In this document: piece after piece, positions 58,152 to 64,000 of the stretch | Layout of the letters: the number at the start of each line of letters is the position of its first letter | Position numbering within the stretch: the stretch's first letter is position 1 | Source: an uncultured Steroidobacter sp. | Lineage (GTDB): Bacteria; Pseudomonadota; Gammaproteobacteria; Steroidobacterales; Steroidobacteraceae | Assembly (NCBI GenBank): GCA_938008435.1 | Contig: CALLKK010000001.1 | Span: 62,001-126,000, forward strand | Length of the DNA stretch: 64,000 bases | Direction of reading: 5' to 3' | Program-made: the position numbers and the translations under genes | Notes under the pieces: model-generated | The model's input: only the letters and a program-made list of their open reading frames with translations | What the model was told of the DNA's origin: nothing | Database searches by the model: none

Positions 58152-61100
58152 GTGGACGTGAGCGTAAGCGCCACACAACGCATCGTGCGCATCCGGCGCG
58201 AGTACAACACGTGGGTGGCGACCGAGACGCTCGAGGACTATGCGCTGCGCTTCGCGCCGCGCTCGTTTCGCAAGCTCTCGGAGCGACACGTCGGCGAGAC
58301 CGCATTCGGCGCAGTTTCGTTTCTCGCGCTCGAAGCGATCGGCGGCACGCTCATGGTGGAGCACGGTTTTACCAATGCGCTGTGGGCGATCCTCGCGGTG
58401 GGCCTCATCATCTTCGCGACCGGCTTGCCGATCTGCTACTACGCGGCCAAGCACAACATCGACATGGATCTGCTGGCGCGTGGTGCCGGCTTCGGCTACA
58501 TCGGCTCGACGATCACCTCGCTCATCTACGCCTCGTTCACCTTCATTTTCTTTGCGCTCGAGGCGGCGATCATGGCGCTCGTATTCGAGCTGTACTTCGG
58601 CATCCCGCTCGCGCTCGGTTACTTGCTGAGCTCGGTGCTCATCATTCCGCTCGTCATGCACGGCATCACGCTCATCAGTCGGCTGCAGCGGTGGACGACG
58701 TTGCCGTGGCTCGTGATGATGATCGTGCCGTTCATCTTCATCCTCGCCAAGAAGCCAGATCTGGCGCACGAGTGGCGGTCTTTCGCGGGCTACACGGCCG
58801 GCAGCACGGAGTTCAGCCTGCTGTCCTTCGGCATGGCGGCAACGGTGTCGTTCTCGCTCATCGGGCAGATCGGCGAGCAAGTCGACTTTCTGCGCTTCTT
58901 GCCCGAGAAGACTCCGCAGAACCGCCGCAAGTGGTGGGCGGCGCTCTTGATCGCAGGTCCTGGCTGGATCGTGCCGGGCGTGCTCAAGCAGTTGGCCGGG
59001 GCGTTTCTCGCGTTCCTGTGCTTGCAGCATCTCGTGCCGGTAGAGCGCGCCGAGCAGCCGACGCAGATGTATCTGACGGCATGGGGCTATGTCTTCGACG
59101 ATCCGCGCTGGGCGCTCGCGGCAACGACGATCTTCGTGATCCTCTCGCAGACGAAGATCAACGTCATGAACGCCTATGCAGGCTCGCTCGCATGGTCGAA
59201 CTTCTTCTCGCGCCTGACGCACAGCCATCCTGGGCGAGTCGTCTGGCTCGTGTTCAATGTCGCCATCGCGCTCCTGCTCATGGAGCTCGGTGTGTTCGGG
59301 GCGCTCGAACAGGTGTTGGGCCTGTATTCATGCGTGGCGATCGCCTGGGTCGGGGCGCTCGTCGCAGACCTCACGATCAACAAGCCGCTCAAGCTGAGCC
59401 CGCCGTTCATCGAGTTCAAACGTGCCTATCTCTACAACGTCAACCCGGTCGGGGTGGGCGCGACGCTCGTTGCGTCGGTGTTGTCGATCGTCGCTTACAC
59501 CGGCGCGTTCGGGGAGCTGATGCATGCGTTCGCGCCGTTCGTGGCGCTCGTGACCGCGATGGTGCTAGCACCGGCCATTGCCTGGGCGACGGGCGGGCGG
59601 TACTACATTGCGCGTGCTCGGCCTCGCCCCGAGGAGCTGTCGTCGCATTGCTGCATCTGCGGCACGAAGTTCGAGCAGGAAGACATGGCGTTGTGTCCAG
59701 CCTATGCGGGGACGATCTGCTCGCTCTGCTGTACGTTGGATGCGCGCTGCCACGACATGTGCAAGCGTGCGAGCGCGCGGCCGGGCGCAGCGGCGCGCTC
59801 GGTGCTCGAACGCTGGCTGCCCTGGCTCAAGGGCATTTCGCCAAACGCATTGGCGCGCCTGCAGCGCTTTGCCCTGTACTTCGCCTTCGTGTTCGGCGGC
59901 GTCAGTGCGCTCATCTGGCTCGTCTATCACCAACAGCTCGTATCGCTGCGCTTGGCGCCGGTCGATCCGGCCGATCTCTTGTTGAACACGGTGTCGATGA
60001 TCTGGGCGGCATCGCTCGTCGTCTGCGGCGTGGCGGCCTGGTGGCTCGTGCTCACGCGAGAGAGCCGTGCGGTGGCCGAGGAGGAATCGAACCGCCAGAC
60101 GATGCTCTTGCAGCAGGAGATCGAGGAGCATCGCAAGACCGACGCCGCGCTTCAGAAGGCCAAGGAGGCGGCAGAGAATGCGAATCGCGCCAAGAGCCGC
60201 TTCATCGCGAGCATGAGTCACGAGCTGCGCACGCCGCTCAACAGCATCATCGGCTATGCGCAGATCCTGCAGAAGGACCCGACCATTCCGGCTCATCGGC
60301 GCGACGCGATCGACACGATCCGCCAGAGCGGCGAGCATCTGCTGGCACTCATCGAAGAGACGCTCGATGTGGCGCGCATCGAGGCGTCGCAGTTCAAGCT
60401 GAGGCCCACGCCCACCAACTTCGCGGAGTTCCTCACGCAGATCGTCAACATGTTTCGGGTGGCGGCGGACCGCAAGGGCATTTACTTCCGCGTCGGACTG
60501 CCCGATCGGTTGCCTCGCGTGGTGCGCATGGATCAGCAGCGCGTGCGGCAGATTCTCATCAACTTGATCGGCAATGCCGTCAAGTTCACCGCTAAGGGCG
60601 GAGTGGAGCTCAAGATCCACTACTCGGGCGATATCGCGCGCTTTCATGTGATCGATACGGGGCCGGGCATCGCACCGGCGGACATCGAGCGCATCTTTCA
60701 GCCGTTTCAGCGCGCCCAGAGCACGCGGAACGCGGACGACAGCACGGGTCTTGGGCTCACGATCAGTCGCATGATCACCGAGCGCATGGGCGGCGAGCTC
60801 AAGGTCGAAAGCGAGCTCGGCAAGGGCAGCACGTTCATCCTGCGTTTGTTCCTACCGGAGCTGCGCGGGACGCGTATCGACTCGACCCTCGAAGAGGTCA
60901 CGGGCTATCGCGGCGCCAGGCGCCGCCTGCTATTGCTCGACGATCAGCCCGAGCAGCGCGCCGTCATTCGCAGCATGTTGCAGCCATTGGGATTCGTCAT
61001 CGAGGAGGCCTCGTCCGGCGAGGAGTGTCTCGAGAAGCTAGCCGAAGGTGCGCCGGATGCGCTGCTTCTGGATCTTTTCATGCCGGGTATGAATGGGTTC

Positions 61101-61583
61101 GAGGTGTGTCGGCAGGCGCGGGAAGAGCTGTGCTGGGACGGACCGATCATTGCCGTCTCGGCCAACGTGTTCGACGCGGATCGCGAGCGGGCGCTGGCGT
61201 GCGGCTGCAATGCCTTCGTGACGAAGCCGGTGCACTTGCGGACGCTGCTCGAGCAGCTGCAGATTCAACTTGCGCTCGAATGGATAGGGCACAAAGCGCC
61301 GCCGGCAGGCGAACGGGAGCCGGAGTGGCCGGCGGTGCCACCGACGGATCGTTTGCTGGCGCTGCGCGAGCATGCGCGGCTCGGCTACGTCAAAGGCGTG
61401 AACGAGGAAATCGAGCGCATCGGCGCGGCCGACCCCATATATCGCGACTTCACCGAACGCGTGCGCGAGCTGATCAAGCAGTTCCGTACGGCGGAGATCG
61501 TCGCGCTTGTCGAGGAGAGCATCCACCGTGAACGAGCTCATCAGCAATCCGATCGCCCCCAGTCTTGCAACACCGAGGCGTGA
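58152..61583 (+). CDS. Hybrid histidine kinase with an NCS1-transporter-like sensor
   Basis: 1143 residues; the start is GTG 58152 or GTG 58158. Residues about 25-490 form about 12 transmembrane helices resembling the NCS1 nucleobase/hydantoin permease family (EAIGGTLMVEHGFTNALW, ARGAGFGYIGSTITSL). Residues 500-537 hold nine Cys and a His in 38 positions. Two more helices follow (about 570-632), then a coiled coil, HisKA with H690 in MSHELRTPLNS, the ATPase domain (NLIGNAVKFT, DTGPGIAP, GLGLTIS), a receiver domain with D974 in LLLDLFMPGMNG, and a helical tail. The design parallels transporter-kinase fusions such as CbrA and PutP-type kinases. It is divergent from urtA and probably senses amide or urea. 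Confidence 0.9.
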   Translation: MDVSVSATQRIVRIRREYNTWVATETLEDYALRFAPRSFRKLSERHVGETAFGAVSFLALEAIGGTLMVEHGFTNALWAILAVGLIIFATGLPICYYAAKHNIDMDLLARGAGFGYIGSTITSLIYASFTFIFFALEAAIMALVFELYFGIPLALGYLLSSVLIIPLVMHGITLISRLQRWTTLPWLVMMIVPFIFILAKKPDLAHEWRSFAGYTAGSTEFSLLSFGMAATVSFSLIGQIGEQVDFLRFLPEKTPQNRRKWWAALLIAGPGWIVPGVLKQLAGAFLAFLCLQHLVPVERAEQPTQMYLTAWGYVFDDPRWALAATTIFVILSQTKINVMNAYAGSLAWSNFFSRLTHSHPGRVVWLVFNVAIALLLMELGVFGALEQVLGLYSCVAIAWVGALVADLTINKPLKLSPPFIEFKRAYLYNVNPVGVGATLVASVLSIVAYTGAFGELMHAFAPFVALVTAMVLAPAIAWATGGRYYIARARPRPEELSSHCCICGTKFEQEDMALCPAYAGTICSLCCTLDARCHDMCKRASARPGAAARSVLERWLPWLKGISPNALARLQRFALYFAFVFGGVSALIWLVYHQQLVSLRLAPVDPADLLLNTVSMIWAASLVVCGVAAWWLVLTRESRAVAEEESNRQTMLLQQEIEEHRKTDAALQKAKEAAENANRAKSRFIASMSHELRTPLNSIIGYAQILQKDPTIPAHRRDAIDTIRQSGEHLLALIEETLDVARIEASQFKLRPTPTNFAEFLTQIVNMFRVAADRKGIYFRVGLPDRLPRVVRMDQQRVRQILINLIGNAVKFTAKGGVELKIHYSGDIARFHVIDTGPGIAPADIERIFQPFQRAQSTRNADDSTGLGLTISRMITERMGGELKVESELGKGSTFILRLFLPELRGTRIDSTLEEVTGYRGARRRLLLLDDQPEQRAVIRSMLQPLGFVIEEASSGEECLEKLAEGAPDALLLDLFMPGMNGFEVCRQAREELCWDGPIIAVSANVFDADRERALACGCNAFVTKPVHLRTLLEQLQIQLALEWIGHKAPPAGEREPEWPAVPPTDRLLALREHARLGYVKGVNEEIERIGAADPIYRDFTERVRELIKQFRTAEIVALVEESIHRERAHQQSDRPQSCNTEA

Positions 61584-62505
61584 GCGACCTGTCGTGCTGA
61601 TCGTGGACGACACGCCGGCCAATCTGGCGTATCTCTCCGATGCGCTGGATGAAGCCGGCTACATGGTGCTCGTTGCGCTCGATGGTCAGGCGGCGCTCGA
61701 GCGCCTCAACCTGTTGACGCCGGACATCATTCTGCTCGATGCCGTCATGCCAGGCATGGACGGCTTCGATACGTGCCGGCAGATCAAGGTGCATCCGACC
61801 GCGCGCGACACGCCTGTGATCTTCATGACCGGACTGACGGAGTGCGAGCACGTGGTGCGTGCGTTCGAGGTCGGCGCGGTCGATTACGTGACGAAACCGG
61901 TGCGGCAGGAAGAAGCGCTGGCACGCATCGCCACGCACATTCGGCGTTCGCACACATTGATGAAAGCGCACCGCTCCATCGAGGCGTGCGGCAAGGCAGG
62001 TCTCACGATGGATATCGACGGCAATATCACTTGGCAGACGCCGCACGTGCGCGAATGGCTGCACACGTATCTCGGCGAGGACACGAACGGCTATCACTGG
62101 TGCCGTTTACGGGCGTGGCTCCAGGGGCTTGCCACCGGAAGAACGCCGGCGCGCGATGCGCACACGCATTTTTGCGTGACGCAGCCGCACGGACGGCTGA
62201 ACATGCACTACGCAGGCGAGATTTCGAGCCACGAGTACTTGCTGCTGATCGACGAGCAGCGTATCGAGGCGTCCGCGCGCAAGCTGCTGGAAAAGCACAA
62301 TCTCACCGCGCGCGAGGCGGAGGTGCTGAGCTGGGTGGCGGCCGGCAAGACGAACCGCGACATCGCCGAGATCCTGGGCATGAGCCCGCGTACGGTCAAC
62401 AAACACCTCGAACACATCTACGTAAAGCTCGGGGTGGAAACTCGCGCTGCGGCCGCGGCGATCGCGGTACAAGCCATGACGGCGCCATCGCCGCCGCGAG
62501 CATAG
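61528..62505 (+). CDS. LuxR-family response regulator
   Basis: 325 residues from GTG 61528, with GAGGAG about 10 nt upstream, so its start lies inside the kinase gene and translation is probably coupled. The receiver domain has D71 in IILLDAVMPGMDGFD and K in YVTKPV. A middle PAS-like region (DGNITWQTPHVREWLHTYL) precedes a C-terminal LuxR helix-turn-helix (LTAREAEVLSWVAAGKTNRDIAEILGMSPRTVNKHL, in parts). It is the likely transcriptional output of the kinase, acting on the urt-fmd operon. Confidence 0.93.
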   Translation: MNELISNPIAPSLATPRRERPVVLIVDDTPANLAYLSDALDEAGYMVLVALDGQAALERLNLLTPDIILLDAVMPGMDGFDTCRQIKVHPTARDTPVIFMTGLTECEHVVRAFEVGAVDYVTKPVRQEEALARIATHIRRSHTLMKAHRSIEACGKAGLTMDIDGNITWQTPHVREWLHTYLGEDTNGYHWCRLRAWLQGLATGRTPARDAHTHFCVTQPHGRLNMHYAGEISSHEYLLLIDEQRIEASARKLLEKHNLTAREAEVLSWVAAGKTNRDIAEILGMSPRTVNKHLEHIYVKLGVETRAAAAAIAVQAMTAPSPPRA

Positions 62506-62530
62506 GGCTACGGACTACGGCAACGGGTGA
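62503..62530. repeat. Short heptad repeat after the response regulator gene
   Basis: GGGCTAC GGACTAC GGCAACG follows directly on the TAG stop. It belongs to the dispersed family. Confidence 0.5.
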
Positions 62531-62633
62531 ATATTTGGCGACGGACGAGCGGCGGTTAAATGAGAGGCGCAGGAGCGCGTTTCTGCCGTAGACTCGCAGG
62601 GTCGAAGGCTAGCTGCCGAAGGGCCGTTGCTTC

Positions 62634-63077
62634 ATGTTCGCCAGATTCTTGCTCATTGCTCTCACCGCGCTTACGACGGGAGCTGCGCATGCAGTGACTT
62701 TCGTACCGCTTGCGGGTGAGATTACCGTCACGACGTCGCCGGATCGGCGTGAGGCGTCGGTGGCCGTCGCGAACATGGGAATGGTCACCGCGCTCTTCTG
62801 CATCGCCTTCGCAGAACCGCTCGACCAGCCGATCAGGCTCGAGGAGAAGGGCCAGATTATTTTTCTGCCGCAGCCGATCGAAAGCTTACCGTTGGGAGGC
62901 AAGCTCGAGGGCGTCGAACCCATCGCTCAGACGCTGACGGTGATCCCGGTCAGAGGCCCATCGTTCGCTTTCGTTGCGCAAGGCGTCAAGCCGATCTACG
63001 ACGCCACGCACGTGTTCGTGATTCGCAAGGTGACGAAGGAGGATGCGGCGGAAGGATGCGGCGCGTCGAGGACTTAG
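62634..63077 (+). CDS. Small secreted protein of unknown function
   Basis: 147 residues with a clear signal peptide (residues 1-20, ending GAAHA) and a beta-rich mature part (VTFVPLAGEITVTTSPDRREASVAVANMG, LDQPIRLEEKGQIIFLPQPIESLP). A single Cys lies near residue 58 and another near the C-terminus. I recognise no family. Confidence 0.7.
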   Translation: MFARFLLIALTALTTGAAHAVTFVPLAGEITVTTSPDRREASVAVANMGMVTALFCIAFAEPLDQPIRLEEKGQIIFLPQPIESLPLGGKLEGVEPIAQTLTVIPVRGPSFAFVAQGVKPIYDATHVFVIRKVTKEDAAEGCGASRT

Positions 63078-63170
63078 CTGGAACCACCCTCGAGAAGGCT
63101 GCATCGTGGCGAGACGGAGGTTCTTGCTCCGGTATGGAGGGCGGCGCTTAGCGTCGGGGAGTCTCTCCGC

Positions 63171-63245
63171 GGCTGTAGGCTCTGCAGGCAGTGAGTGAAT
63201 GCGCGCAACGCGCGCATTTGGCTACAGCCTAGAGCCTACGGACTA
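63171..63245. repeat. Heptad repeats upstream of the DUF937 gene
   Basis: Two patches; the second reads GGCTACA GCCTAGA GCCTACG GACTAGC, the clearest example of the 7-bp period in the window. It lies in the gene-free stretch 63078-63363, where nothing else was found. Confidence 0.7.
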
Positions 63246-63363
63246 GCGACCCCTCGGCCCTCCGTACATCCTCCAATTTCCTCCCACCTTCGAACCGACG
63301 AACCTTACAGACGTTCAGTGTCATTGAGTCGCGTCGCAGCATCGCGATCGTGTCGGAGGCATC

Positions 63364-63936
63364 ATGCAAATCAACGATCTCTTGAATCAAATCGGCGGTA
63401 CGAGCGCGATCGCGCAACAGCTCGGCATCAGCGAGCGAGATGCGGCCACGGGTGCGGCGGCGCTGCTGCCGGCGGTCTTGGGTGGCTTCAAGAAACAAGC
63501 ACAATCGCAGCCAGGAGGCGTGGAAGGTCTCGCCGGAATGCTCGGCCAGCTAGGCGGCGAAGGAATGCTAACCGACCTCTTGAGCGGTCAGCCCGCGAAT
63601 CTGAATCGCGGCAACGATGTGCTTGGTCAAATCTTCGGCTCCAAGGACGTGAGCCGGGCGGTCGCGCAGAACGCCGCAGGCAAGACGGGACTGGATCCGT
63701 CCATTCTCAAGAAGATGCTGCCGATGATCGCGATGCTCGCGGCCGGTTATCTGAGCAAACAGCGCGGATCGGCCGGTGCAGCCGCGCCTGCAAGCAGCGG
63801 GCTCGGCAGTCTGCTCGGTCGCGCCCTCGGACAAGGAGGCGGCTCGACCGGCGGTCTCGGCTCGTTGCTCGATCTCAATGGCGACGGCAATCCGCTCGAC
63901 GACATCGTCGGGATGGCCGGCAAGTTCATGAAGTAA
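63364..63936 (+). CDS. DUF937 (YidB-like) protein
   Basis: 190 residues. The N-terminal part (INDLLNQIGGTSAIAQQLGISERDAATGAAALLPAVLGGF, in parts) and the repeated Gly/Leu-rich helices match DUF937. A central hydrophobic helix (MIAMLAAGYLSKQ) is followed by a Gly/Ser-rich linker and a short DLNGDGNPLDDI loop resembling a calcium-binding motif. The family function is unknown. The last 64 bases of the window hold no gene. Confidence 0.85.
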   Translation: MQINDLLNQIGGTSAIAQQLGISERDAATGAAALLPAVLGGFKKQAQSQPGGVEGLAGMLGQLGGEGMLTDLLSGQPANLNRGNDVLGQIFGSKDVSRAVAQNAAGKTGLDPSILKKMLPMIAMLAAGYLSKQRGSAGAAAPASSGLGSLLGRALGQGGGSTGGLGSLLDLNGDGNPLDDIVGMAGKFMK

Positions 63937-64000
63937 ACATGGTTCATAAGCGCGATGGCGCCTGGCGGCGGCCAGCGCGCCTTCTGCGCCAAACATCGGA

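Overview
The window is chromosomal DNA of a high-GC Gram-negative bacterium. It is most likely a gammaproteobacterium of a Steroidobacterales/Nevskiales/Xanthomonadales-like lineage. That placement is an inference from high GC, a divergent ppsR/ppsA pair, a seven-subunit Mrp antiporter with fused A and B subunits, a NodT-type RND efflux operon and short degenerate intergenic repeats; no rRNA or marker gene is present to fix it. I see no rRNA, tRNA, CRISPR array, insertion sequence or prophage. Coding density is high, and most long antisense reading frames are GC-driven shadows.

Layout. 1-15.1 kb: a truncated Gfo/Idh/MocA oxidoreductase remnant beside a FecR/DUF6600-type secreted protein, a thioredoxin-reductase-like flavoprotein, an NAD-dependent epimerase, gluconokinase, a three-gene envelope operon (DUF3618 protein, holin-like protein, helical membrane protein), a GNAT acetyltransferase, an ABM monooxygenase, an SLT-type protein, an NfeD/slipin pair and a PAS-containing chemoreceptor. 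15.1-21.2 kb: mrpA(B)CDEFG, preceded by a well-structured leader RNA candidate. 21.2-30.5 kb: DUF3667, VOC and DUF2007-like proteins, then an outer membrane factor / adaptor / RND pump operon. 30.7-47.2 kb: a mix of metabolic genes: an MHS-type transporter, a Tat-exported dienelactone hydrolase, glycogen phosphorylase, glutathione reductase, a thioredoxin-like protein, an EF-hand protein, a ThuA-like protein, nicotinate phosphoribosyltransferase, an M49-like lipoprotein peptidase, and ppsR/ppsA. 47.4-62.5 kb: an amide/urea block. On the minus strand are urtABCDE-fmdA-fmdB, followed by a large hydrolase/CHAT protein. Divergently on the plus strand are an NCS1-transporter-like hybrid histidine kinase and a LuxR-type response regulator. 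62.6-63.9 kb: a small secreted protein and a DUF937 protein.

How the genes work together. The last block is the most coherent system. An ABC importer takes up urea or short-chain amides, formamidase releases ammonia, and a two-component system with a transporter-shaped sensor probably reads substrate availability. A near-perfect sigma-54 promoter lies just upstream of the kinase, which ties the sensor to nitrogen limitation. The NCS1-like part carries a nine-cysteine cluster between the transporter-like region and the kinase.

Non-coding structure is unusually rich. (1) A dispersed family of degenerate 7-bp-period repeats occupies about twenty intergenic spots and in two cases runs into the end of a gene and supplies its stop codon. 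(2) A second family consists of tandem mini-hairpins with 5-bp stems and 3-4-nt loops at 19-20 bp period, separated by CCTCC/GGAGG spacers, with stems that differ in sequence but keep pairing. (3) Three related hairpins with a CGGCGCG/CGCGCCG core sit next to the 7-bp repeats. (4) An orphan minus-strand terminator with an upstream promoter-like box suggests a small RNA. (5) A bulged, two-stem leader lies in front of mrpA.
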